A DNA stretch of 7,692 nt from Gammaproteobacteria bacterium (lineage in GTDB: Bacteria > Pseudomonadota > Gammaproteobacteria > Burkholderiales > Burkholderiaceae_C): contig JASGCH010000057.1 in assembly GCA_030054245.1 (NCBI GenBank), positions 1 through 7,692 on the forward strand. Direction: 5' to 3'. The translations under genes and the position numbers were made by a program. Position 1 is the stretch's first letter. The number at the start of each line of letters is the position of its first letter. Positions 1-5,485 of this stretch are shown piece after piece. A model generated the notes under the pieces. It ran no database searches. It was given only the letters and a program-made list of their open reading frames with translations, and was not told where the DNA came from.

Positions 1-99
1 TTTTAATACTTCTGCACCGTCAGGATAAACCAGCAAAGCACAATCGTAAAAACCTTGACTCAAAGGAGGATTGGTCACAATGACGAACAAATTTTGCAT
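1..99 (-). CDS. Partial CDS, N-terminal 33 codons of an unrecognised protein
   Basis: An open frame runs from an ATG at 97-99 to the window edge without a stop. It begins MQNLFVIVTNPPLS and continues into a stretch containing YDCALLVYPDGAEVLK. The start has a short hydrophobic beta-strand-like segment (LFVIVTNPP) but is not a typical signal peptide. I do not recognise the family. It has the same orientation as gspM but lies 217 nt downstream of it, with a structured repeat between them, so it is probably not part of the gspLM transcript. No strong Shine-Dalgarno site precedes the ATG. The short length makes the call uncertain, and a chance open frame of 33 codons is possible. Confidence 0.5.
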   Translation of the reverse strand, partial: MQNLFVIVTNPPLSQGFYDCALLVYPDGAEVLK

Positions 100-112
100 A
101 GATCTGAGAGCT

Positions 113-243
113 AGGACTGTTTGAGATTTATCGGGGCTATCCAATTAGCGATTTGGGTGTCACAGAACTGGTCGGTGCCAAGCGATTTCGCAGGGCGACG
201 AACGCGACCGGATGATTCCTCCCGTTCGTGGCGCCACAGTCTT
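113..243. repeat. Structured palindromic intergenic repeat, 131-bp member of the AAGACTG family
   Basis: The element is bounded by AGGACTGT (113-120) and ACAGTCTT (236-243), which are inverted copies apart from one G-T position. The left end (AGGACTGTTTGAG) resembles the left end of the 4979-5013 copy, and the right end (GGCGCCACAGTCTT) resembles its right end. The interior is rich in secondary structure: ACGAACG (198-204) pairs perfectly with CGTTCGT (223-229), and GCGATTTCGC (182-191) is a small hairpin. An internal GTCGGTGCCA (171-180) repeats the core of the other copies. It fills most of the gap between gspM and the gene at the left edge. No protein-coding signal is convincing here. It could be a MITE-like element or a structured RNA. 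Confidence 0.55.
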
Positions 244-316
244 GTCTTTTGGGAACTTAGGCACGATACTTCATTATATTCCAATAGAGACCTTGGTGTA
301 CCATAGACCTTACAAG

Positions 317-790
317 CTAACGAGGCTTAGCTAGCCATAAGGTGCCTGTCCAAGTAGTGGTTTCAAGGGTAGGTTTTAATTCGGCTTTTCCTACGCTTAA
401 TCCCTGATAAGTGCGTAGTCCTACGAGCCATTCGCTGAAAGCTCGGGCGTTTACCGAGGTCCATTGCACTTTAGCACCACCTTGTTCCAAACTGACCTGG
501 GCGGCTGGGTCTATTAAATGGACGGATTGCTTGAGTTGGCTAAACCAAGTCTGGTCATCGGTGGGTACTTTAGGAAATTTGCGCACTTCCTTTGCTTGAT
601 CAGAGAAATTTTCGATTTGTCGAAATAAAAGTAAAGCCGCTTGCTCATCGGTTTGCATTCTGGGCATGACCCAGAGGGTCAATGCACCCCCCAATAGGCT
701 AATCAAGAGCGTGGCAAGCAGTAGCCAAGAAGATGGCGACTTAGGGTGGGTGGGTTCTCGGGCTACCCTAAACTTGTTGAGGATTTTCAT
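317..790 (-). CDS. gspM: Type II secretion system protein M (GspM-like)
   Basis: GspM is an inner-membrane assembly-platform component that binds GspL and helps couple the cytoplasmic GspE ATPase to pseudopilus growth. The protein is 157 residues, close to the usual size. It has a short basic cytoplasmic N-terminus (MKILNKFRVAREP), one transmembrane helix at about residues 21-42 (SWLLLATLLISLLGG), and a periplasmic part with a predicted helical stretch followed by a compact C-terminal domain, as in GspM. Sequence similarity in this family is low, so the call rests on topology, size and the gspL neighbour. The start at 790 is chosen because its ATG overlaps the gspL stop as ATGA (787-790), implying translational coupling. 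A frame extending to 817 would add nine residues and lacks this logic. The gene ends with TAG at 317-319. Confidence 0.75.
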   Translation of the reverse strand: MKILNKFRVAREPTHPKSPSSWLLLATLLISLLGGALTLWVMPRMQTDEQAALLLFRQIENFSDQAKEVRKFPKVPTDDQTWFSQLKQSVHLIDPAAQVSLEQGGAKVQWTSVNARAFSEWLVGLRTYQGLSVGKAELKPTLETTTWTGTLWLAKPR

Positions 791-1938
791 GAGGGTACTT
801 GGCAAGTAAACACCCAATTTTGCCCTAGGGGTTGTGCGTGATAACCACTGCTACGCCATTTAAATAAATCGTCTTGACTAAAGCTCACGGCTTGGCTAAA
901 ACGAACCGTCAACGCGCTTGGGTGAAATTCAATTTTATCTAGGGTGGCTAGCTTCATTTTGGCCATTTTACTCAGGATGACATCTAGGTCGCATAGATAG
1001 GCCTGCCCGTGTTGTGCATGGTCTTGAGACAAGGCACGGTGCATTTGTAGGGTGGGGTCTAACAGCGTCGTGATTTCAGGGTAAGTGGATTGTACTAAAG
1101 CGAGGGTCTCTTGGCGCAACCACTCGGTTTGCGAGCGAGTCAGCCAGATGAGGTAAATACTACCTAATAAGTGGGTGAAAGCTATGGCAAAAAGCAAATA
1201 CCGCAAGCCTTGCCACTGCCGTCCATAGAGCAGTTGCCCGCTGATATGTTTGAGTGACTTGCTCACAAGATGGCGTTTATGGGTGGACCATTCACCTACC
1301 GCAAAGTTCCAAGGACAGGTAGCGAATTGCAACAGCCAGAATGGCTTAGAAAACAGGGAGTAAGGCGTATTTTCAGGGAGCGTTGCAATCAAACTAGGTT
1401 GCGTCCAAATATCCCCCGCTAGTTCTTGGCTACCCTCTGGCCAGTTGGCGACCACCACGCCATCTGGCAGGCATTGAATAGCCAAAGATTGTCCGCAATA
1501 ATCCAATAGATAATTGGTTAACTTGGGTTGCGGATAAAATTCTGGGCATATTTTTTTGACTTCTTTGCCAGCTTGTAGTAGAGGGTCCAAGATTTTTCTT
1601 AAACTCATTTTGCTACAAATAGCCACTAATTGATAAATGGTACCGTCTTGTGGCAGTGGCTTGGAAACCCATTGTACATCTTGTACGGGTTCCAGTAATT
1701 CCGAAGACAAGAGGCTTGCGACGGCGAGGTTAAAATTTTTACCTTTGAGAGGGGGGACGCGTATTTTTTGCCAAGACACCCATTGCCAAGGCAACAAGAC
1801 GATAAGCTCATCATCGCTAGGTAACTCATGGGCTGGCACTTCTTGGTTCTGAGCTTGAATACTTTCGTCCGGGGCAAATTGTATGTAGTGGTAAGAACTT
1901 CCTAAGGGTTTGGTCAGGTCTATTTCCAAAATGAGCAT
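787..1938 (-). CDS. gspL: Type II secretion system protein L (GspL)
   Basis: GspL is the bitopic inner-membrane protein that recruits the GspE ATPase on the cytoplasmic side and GspM in the periplasm. From the ATG at 1936-1938 the protein is 383 residues. It has a long cytoplasmic actin-like region (about 1-235), and the segment CPWNFAVGEW near residues 209-218 corresponds to the conserved N-L-x-Q-G motif that closes this region in GspL. One transmembrane helix follows at about 246-267 (LLFAIAFTHLLGSIYLIWL), then a periplasmic ferredoxin-like C-terminal domain. The open frame can extend to a TTG at 1965, but MLILEIDL fits the first strand of the actin-like fold better. Neither start has a clear Shine-Dalgarno site. 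gspM follows with a 4-nt overlap. Upstream lies tRNA-Pro rather than gspK or another gsp gene, so this is a detached gspLM pair. Confidence 0.82.
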   Translation of the reverse strand: MLILEIDLTKPLGSSYHYIQFAPDESIQAQNQEVPAHELPSDDELIVLLPWQWVSWQKIRVPPLKGKNFNLAVASLLSSELLEPVQDVQWVSKPLPQDGTIYQLVAICSKMSLRKILDPLLQAGKEVKKICPEFYPQPKLTNYLLDYCGQSLAIQCLPDGVVVANWPEGSQELAGDIWTQPSLIATLPENTPYSLFSKPFWLLQFATCPWNFAVGEWSTHKRHLVSKSLKHISGQLLYGRQWQGLRYLLFAIAFTHLLGSIYLIWLTRSQTEWLRQETLALVQSTYPEITTLLDPTLQMHRALSQDHAQHGQAYLCDLDVILSKMAKMKLATLDKIEFHPSALTVRFSQAVSFSQDDLFKWRSSGYHAQPLGQNWVFTCQVPS

Positions 1939-1995
1939 AGAGTAGAGCCGAATAAATGACCACAATAAGGTAAACCCAGACGGGCTACCTTCAGA

Positions 1996-2018
1996 AACTA
2001 CCCCAAGCTAGGGGTAGT
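1996..2018 (-). terminator. Hairpin downstream of tRNA-Pro, probable terminator
   Basis: ACTACCCC (1997-2004) and GGGGTAGT (2011-2018) form a perfect 8-bp GC-rich stem with a 6-nt loop. On the minus strand it sits 18 nt past the tRNA CCA end and is followed by a short T-rich tract (TTTCTG). The weak T-tract keeps confidence moderate, but placement fits termination of the tRNA transcript before gspL. Confidence 0.5.
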
Positions 2019-2036
2019 GAATGGGGAACCAAGAAT

Positions 2037-2113
2037 TGGTCGGCGTGGCGGGATTCGAACTCGCGACCCCTTGCACCCCATGCAAGTGCGCTACCTGGCT
2101 GCGCTACACGCCG
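2037..2113 (-). tRNA. tRNA-Pro (anticodon GGG)
   Basis: On the minus strand this folds as a complete tRNA of 77 nt including an encoded CCA. The acceptor stem CGGCGTG/CACGCCG has seven pairs, with the C1-G72 pair and A73 typical of bacterial tRNA-Pro. The D arm is GCGC/GCGC with an AGCCAGGTA loop. The anticodon arm is CTTGC-ATGGGGT-GCAAG, placing GGG at positions 34-36 for CCC and CCU codons. The variable loop has 5 nt and the T loop is TTCGAAT. The T stem (GCGAG/CCCGC) has one A-C mismatch at 52-62. The gene stands alone between two hairpins, with a possible promoter at 2179-2184. Confidence 0.96.
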
Positions 2114-2178
2114 ATAAATGGATATTCAGTAACTTAAGGATGATGCCAATGAGCCCTCAAGACTGCGATTTAGAGCCT

Positions 2179-2209
2179 ATTATAACGAAAAAATCGGTCA
2201 TTTAGCCAA
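2179..2209 (-). promoter_or_regulatory. Possible tRNA-Pro promoter
   Basis: A perfect TATAAT lies on the minus strand at 2184-2179, about 65 nt upstream of the mature tRNA 5' end. The best -35 candidate is TTGGCT (2209-2204) with a long 19-nt spacer, which overlaps the loop of the upstream terminator. The -10 is good but the -35 is weak. Confidence 0.4.
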
Positions 2210-2219
2210 TCGACCGATT
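2188..2219 (-). terminator. Rho-independent terminator of the Ala-rich membrane protein gene
   Basis: On the minus strand AATCGGTC (2219-2212) pairs perfectly with GACCGATT (2199-2192) across a 12-nt loop. A run of T follows directly (GATTTTTTCG), and a run of A precedes the stem. It lies about 100 nt past the stop of the 580-residue membrane protein and before the tRNA. Confidence 0.75.
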
Positions 2220-2227
2220 AAAAAATT

Positions 2228-2262
2228 AGACTGTTGGGCATCGGCCGTCGGTGTAAAGGTCT
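2228..2262. repeat. Intergenic palindromic repeat, 35-bp member of the AAGACTG family
   Basis: On the plus strand this reads AGACTGTTG, then GGCATCG, then GCCGTCGGTG, then TAAAGGTCT. The blocks AGACTGTTG and GCCGTCGGTG are identical to the copy at 4979-5013, with about two extra bases between them. Outer arms AGACT/GGTCT and inner arms CATCG/CGGTG pair, allowing one G-T in each. It lies in the 3' untranslated region of the membrane-protein gene, upstream of its terminator. Confidence 0.6.
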
Positions 2263-2315
2263 CACAAGTGCTTTCCTTGAACTGAGTACGGGAATGGGGT
2301 AAAACTATGGTTTGG

Positions 2316-4058
2316 TTAGGCGTTTTTAATGAGCTGGTAGAGCTTACCAAGGATTGTCCAGACCCATTGGATGAGTGATACAAGCGATGCTGGTAGAAAA
2401 TGCCATTCCCTAAAATAGTTTAGTAAAATCATAGTGATGACCGTGAACATGGTACCAAGAACCATCCGCGGGCTTAGGCTAATCCATTTTTGAAGTCCTT
2501 CTATCGCCTCTTTTAGCGGATACAAAGCCAAACCAATCGCAAATAGAAGCAGGAAGGACACGGCTAATAGTTCGAGCTGAAGTAAGCGCGTTTGAACTTT
2601 TTTTATAGCATCACCATGACCTGATGGTGGATATTTATTGGCAAATAGGTTGGCTACCCAATAAATAACTAGGTATAAGACTGACGCTAATACACCAAAC
2701 CCTAAGAAGGGATCCGGTATATGCGACATAAGGGTTTGTAAATCTACGGATAACTCCGGATAGAATTTTGTAAATCCTATCATAGTTAATATAAATAAGC
2801 CGCATAGCCAAAACAGCCATTTTGCGGGTGGTTTTTCAGAGTACCAAATTAATTTATAAGGATTAGACAAATCTACCGAGGCCTTACATGCCTCATAAAA
2901 CAAGAACGGGACATAAAAAACACCAGAAAATTTAGTCGCCAGTCTGTAGATAGTGGCGATGACAGATATGGGTAATTTGTAAAATATAGCACCACATTCG
3001 GCGGTGAATTGAAGAAGTTCGTTGAGCAATCGGCTAGTTTTTGTACCACTTGAACTTGATGCTAACTCATCTGCGATGAGCTGGGTTTGCTGGTCCAATG
3101 GGCTGGAACCTTGGGTAGAGGAGGGCAAAGCTTCACTTTTGGTAAAAAGGTCTCTCATCATGAGATTTTCTTTCAAATTGGCGCCAATTTGCTCCATGCC
3201 AGCACTCCAATGTTTGATGGTTGCGATGATTCTAATCAAGGTATAAGTCCATAAGACTCCCGCTAGCACTACCGCTACCGCTCCCGCTCCCGCTAGCGCT
3301 ACCGCTAGCGCTACCGCTCCCGCTCCCGCTAGCGCTACCGCTCCCGCTCCCGCTCCCGCTCCCGCTAGCGCTCCCGCTCCCGCTAGCGCTCCCGCTCCCG
3401 CTAGCGCTAGCGCTACCGCTCCCGCTCCCGCTCCCGCTAGCGCTACCGCTACCGCTCCCGCTCCCGCTCCCGCTACCGCTACCGCTACCGCTACCGCTCC
3501 CGCTACCGCTAGCGCTCCCGCTACCGCTAGCGGTAGCGCTCCCGCTCCCGCTCCCGCTAGCGCTACCGCTCCCGCTCCCGCTAGCGCTACCGCTCCCGCT
3601 CCCGCTCCCGCTAGCGCTACCGCTCCCGCTAGCGCTATAAATCTTCTATGCTTACTTAATTGGATAGCTAAATTTTTGGATGCCTCCGACTTTAACAATA
3701 ACCACGGGGAAATGAGTAATTGTATCAATATAATAGCATAAGGTTTAGGGTTATCAAGTTGTTGGAGCCAGTTAATCATAGCACCCAGAAGAGTACTCAA
3801 CCCATCTAAGGTACCGAATATACTAGCTAAGGCCTTTTCCCAAGCTTCTAGGTTAAGATCATGCCTATGGATAATCAGCGCTGGGATAAAAATTAAATAC
3901 AAATAAACCGCAAAAACCGTTTCCAAAATAGCCAAAATAGATATTTTCTGATAATCTAGCTTCCAAACCCTGTCAGAGCAAAGGTGCCAGTTTTTGAACT
4001 CGTCGTCAACCTTCGGAGCCACCGGCTTGGGATTTGTTTGGGTATTATCTGTATCCAT
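2316..4058 (-). CDS. Multi-pass membrane protein with a 126-residue Ala-[Gly/Val/Leu] dipeptide array, unknown function
   Basis: I do not recognise this 580-residue protein. It starts with a polar N-terminus rich in Asp, Asn, Pro and Lys (about 1-35), then hydrophobic helices at about 38-64 and 106-123. Residues 142-267 are an uninterrupted array alternating Ala with Gly, Val or Leu (with one Pro and one Val-Val irregularity), encoded by 63 hexamers. After it come a hydrophobic segment, a polar Ser/Gln-rich linker (about 308-345), possibly membrane-associated helices at about 360-392, and clear hydrophobic helices at about 413-431, 450-472, 495-513 and 532-547. The flanks have ordinary mixed composition, so the array is an insertion or expansion within a normal protein. 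No catalytic motif or cleavable signal peptide is visible. The ATG at 4056-4058 lacks a good Shine-Dalgarno site. The gene follows the methyltransferase by 81 nt on the same strand and could be cotranscribed. A clear terminator lies downstream. Confidence 0.85.
   Translation of the reverse strand: MDTDNTQTNPKPVAPKVDDEFKNWHLCSDRVWKLDYQKISILAILETVFAVYLYLIFIPALIIHRHDLNLEAWEKALASIFGTLDGLSTLLGAMINWLQQLDNPKPYAIILIQLLISPWLLLKSEASKNLAIQLSKHRRFIALAGAVALAGAGAGAVALAGAGAVALAGAGAGALPLAVAGALAVAGAVAVAVAVAGAGAGAVAVALAGAGAGAVALALAGAGALAGAGALAGAGAGAGAVALAGAGAVALAVALAGAGAVAVVLAGVLWTYTLIRIIATIKHWSAGMEQIGANLKENLMMRDLFTKSEALPSSTQGSSPLDQQTQLIADELASSSSGTKTSRLLNELLQFTAECGAIFYKLPISVIATIYRLATKFSGVFYVPFLFYEACKASVDLSNPYKLIWYSEKPPAKWLFWLCGLFILTMIGFTKFYPELSVDLQTLMSHIPDPFLGFGVLASVLYLVIYWVANLFANKYPPSGHGDAIKKVQTRLLQLELLAVSFLLLFAIGLALYPLKEAIEGLQKWISLSPRMVLGTMFTVITMILLNYFREWHFLPASLVSLIQWVWTILGKLYQLIKNA
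3259..3636 (-). repeat. 63-copy hexanucleotide array encoding Ala-Gly/Val/Leu dipeptides
   Basis: Reading the plus strand in steps of six, I count 30 units of CCCGCT, 17 of ACCGCT and 16 of AGCGCT type, 63 in all over 378 bp. Only two units deviate: AGCACT at 3265 and AGCGGT at 3529. On the coding strand each unit is GCG plus GGA, GTA or CTA, so Ala always uses GCG and each partner residue one codon. Variation is confined to the first two bases of the plus-strand unit. A block AGCGCT-ACCGCT-CCCGCT-CCCGCT recurs several times (for example from 3331, 3409 and 3559), which suggests higher-order duplication. Gain or loss of units keeps the reading frame. Confidence 0.97.
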
Positions 4059-4139
4059 AGCTGTCGTCGTATTCGTTGGGGGAGATACATTTTGAATAGG
4101 GTAAATTGTATCCCACTATCGTCAACTCTTGGGAAAGTG

Positions 4140-4898
4140 TTAGGGTTTTCCTAGAATATAAATGCACGGGGTGGAGCGGTTGGGTAAATCAGCGTTGTGC
4201 CGGCGCCAATCGGCTAGCGTTCTGGTTTGAATGCGTTGTGCTTCTAAGGTGAGCCCTTGGCTTATCGATAAATAAACTTCTGGGTGGCGAATTTGTAATA
4301 GCTCAGTGCACAACTTGACATTTCGATAGGGAGTTTCTATAAATATTTGGCTTTGTCCAGTACGCTGGATAGCCTGTATTAAATGCTCGAGTTTTTGATG
4401 TAAATCAACCGAGTTTTTGGGTAAATAGCCAAGAAAAGCAAAATGTTGTCCATAAAGACCACTGGCAGATAGAGCTAAAATAATAGAGCAAGGACCTACC
4501 AATGGCACCACCTGAATGGATTGACTATGGGCGAGTTGCACCATAGTCGCCCCGGGGTCAGCGATGGCTGGCATACCGGCTTCGCTGGCCAAACCCATAG
4601 AATGACCCGCTAGGATAGGGGCTAACAAATCACAGGATTGGGTCACATTGACGCTCTCAGATTGAGCAGGTAATTGTTGAATGTTGAGATGTTGGATGGG
4701 ATGACACAAAGGAACTATGGCGTCCACGCGTTTTAGGAACGCTCGCAAACTTTTACTGTTTTCGCACAGCCAATGCGTTAAGGTGGCGATGATTTGCAAA
4801 TTGGCTAGGGGCAATACTTGGTGGAGTGGGGTTTGAAATGCACTTCCAAAATCCAAAGGGGTGGGCACTACATACAGTTTGGCAATGGGTTGGGTCAT
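4140..4898 (-). CDS. SAM-dependent methyltransferase, RsmI-like tetrapyrrole methylase family
   Basis: The protein is 252 residues and has the fold markers of the tetrapyrrole (corrin/porphyrin) methylase family, closest to RsmI, which 2'-O-methylates C1402 of 16S rRNA. Visible motifs are KLYVVPTPLDFGS at 7-19 (compare the RsmI N-terminal strand), SEAGMPAIADPG at 105-116 (compare SDAGTPLISDPG), PLVGPCSIILALSASGL at 132-148, GYLPK at 157-161 and IFIETPYRN at 185-193. It differs from true RsmI in the divergent N-terminal glycine loop and shorter length, and looks like the second, betaproteobacterial paralogue usually found next to maf and the plsX-fab cluster. Its target is not known from sequence. 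It is divergent from acpP and 81 nt upstream of the Ala-rich membrane gene. The ATG at 4896-4898 has no obvious Shine-Dalgarno site. Confidence 0.85.
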   Translation of the reverse strand: MTQPIAKLYVVPTPLDFGSAFQTPLHQVLPLANLQIIATLTHWLCENSKSLRAFLKRVDAIVPLCHPIQHLNIQQLPAQSESVNVTQSCDLLAPILAGHSMGLASEAGMPAIADPGATMVQLAHSQSIQVVPLVGPCSIILALSASGLYGQHFAFLGYLPKNSVDLHQKLEHLIQAIQRTGQSQIFIETPYRNVKLCTELLQIRHPEVYLSISQGLTLEAQRIQTRTLADWRRHNADLPNRSTPCIYILGKP

Positions 4899-4978
4899 AG
4901 GTAGGGGCGGTTGATTGCTTTTAGGTACATGGTAAGCATGATGAATTGGAGGTTATCGAAGATCGGTTAAACTTAGGT

Positions 4979-5013
4979 AAGACTGTTGCACCAGCCGTCG
5001 GTGCCATAGTCTT
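4979..5013. repeat. Intergenic palindromic repeat, 35-bp archetype of the AAGACTG family
   Basis: This is a near-perfect hairpin. AAGACT (4979-4984) pairs with AGTCTT (5008-5013), and GCACC (4988-4992) pairs with GGTGC (5000-5004) around the 7-nt loop AGCCGTC. The three bases between the stems contain a G-T pair, a T-A pair and a T-C mismatch. It lies between divergent genes (methyltransferase and acpP), so a simple terminator role is unlikely for this copy. Confidence 0.7.
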
Positions 5014-5111
5014 TAGGTGTGATTTTAGTTTAGATCAAGACTATGATAAAAGGAACACGCGTGCGTACAGTGGGGTTAATGGTTATGATGGTGAGGTGTT
5101 CAAGGTTAGTT

Positions 5112-5142
5112 TTTAACTTTTGTCATTTTTTTGTAGTACAAT
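5112..5142 (+). promoter_or_regulatory. Probable acpP promoter
   Basis: TACAAT at 5137-5142 is a good -10 hexamer in an AT-rich stretch about 40 nt upstream of the acpP ATG. A -35 candidate TTTAAC (5112-5117) has a 19-nt spacer. A better-looking TTGTCA (5120-5125) is only 11 nt away and is too close. Since acpP has no upstream gene on its strand in this window, a promoter is required in this spacer. Confidence 0.45.
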
Positions 5143-5182
5143 CGTAGCGGTTTCATTTACAATTTAGAATTTAAGGATTTCC

Positions 5183-5449
5183 ATGGAAAACAATTTGAGT
5201 GCTACTGCAATTGAAGCAATAGAAAAGAGAGTCAAAGAGATAGTGTCCAAACAATTGGGGGTTGATGAGGATAGCGTAACCAACAACAAGGCGTTTATCG
5301 CAGATTTAGGAGCTGATTCACTGGATACTGTCGAGTTAGTGATGGCCTTAGAAGAGGCTTTTGATATTGACATACCCGATGAAGAGGCTGAAAAAATCAC
5401 TACCGTGCAAAAAGCCATTGATTTTGCTGTAAAAAATGCCAAGGTATAA
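5183..5449 (+). CDS. acpP: Acyl carrier protein
   Basis: ACP carries growing acyl chains on a 4'-phosphopantetheine arm during type II fatty-acid synthesis in the cytoplasm. The DSL motif is present within LGADSLDTVELVMALEE, with the modified serine at residue 46, followed by the conserved IPDEEAEKITTVQKAID block. The C-terminal three-quarters is close to Escherichia coli AcpP. The protein has 88 residues, against about 78 usually. The extra residues are at the N-terminus (MENNLSATAIEAIEKRV), including an Ala-Ile-Glu duplication encoded by nearly identical 9-mers at 5207-5215 and 5216-5224. The start at 5183 is supported by AAGGA at 5173-5177 with a 5-nt spacer. fabF follows after 32 nt on the same strand. 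fabG, which normally precedes acpP, is absent. Confidence 0.97.
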   Translation: MENNLSATAIEAIEKRVKEIVSKQLGVDEDSVTNNKAFIADLGADSLDTVELVMALEEAFDIDIPDEEAEKITTVQKAIDFAVKNAKV

Positions 5450-5470
5450 TCCATACTGAGGATACAACTT

Positions 5471-5485
5471 ATGGGTTTATTATGA
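5471..5485 (+). promoter_or_regulatory. Four-codon leader ORF overlapping the fabF start
   Basis: GAGG at 5458-5461 lies 9 nt before an ATG at 5471, which opens a frame encoding MGLL and ends in TGA at 5483-5485. This TGA overlaps the fabF ATG (5482-5484) as ATGA. fabF itself has no Shine-Dalgarno site at normal distance: the same GAGG is 20 nt from its start. The layout suggests ribosomes load at the leader and re-initiate on fabF. Confidence 0.4.

Larger units (their letters stand above)
4899..5182. other. Divergent intergenic spacer between the methyltransferase and acpP
   Basis: This 284-nt spacer separates divergent genes. It holds the 35-bp palindromic repeat (4979-5013) and the probable acpP promoter. 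A further AAGACTATG at 5037-5045 is an inverted match to CATAGTCTT at 5005-5013 and could form an alternative hairpin. A 34-codon frame at 5043-5147 has no family resemblance and overlaps the promoter, so I do not call it. No clear promoter for the methyltransferase was found. Confidence 0.6.

Noticed and set aside
80..124. A 14-codon plus-strand frame with a strong AAAGGAGG Shine-Dalgarno-like site
   Set aside because: The purine run is the complement of Asn-Pro-Pro-Leu codons in the minus-strand gene at 1-99; the frame is very short and has no downstream partner.
273..278. A perfect TATAAT on the minus strand downstream of gspM
   Set aside because: No acceptable -35 lies at 16-18 nt upstream and the next gene start is about 170 nt away; it may be chance in an AT-rich stretch.
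2017..2205. A 62-codon plus-strand frame across the tRNA
   Set aside because: It is the well-known spurious translation of a tRNA complement (GGIRTRDPLHPMQ) and has no independent support.
3259..3636. CRISPR or minisatellite interpretation of the hexamer array
   Set aside because: There are no spacers; the units are contiguous 6-mers in frame with a long membrane-protein gene whose flanks have normal composition.
4063..4135. Terminator or promoter between the methyltransferase and the Ala-rich gene
   Set aside because: A stem with a bulge can form (GGGATACA with TGTATCTCCC on the minus strand) but has a 17-nt loop and no T-tract, and the TTGACG and TACAAT hexamers are only 9 nt apart.
5043..5147. 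A 34-codon plus-strand frame before acpP
   Set aside because: It has no recognisable family, overlaps the likely acpP promoter, and shows no clear Shine-Dalgarno for its ATG.
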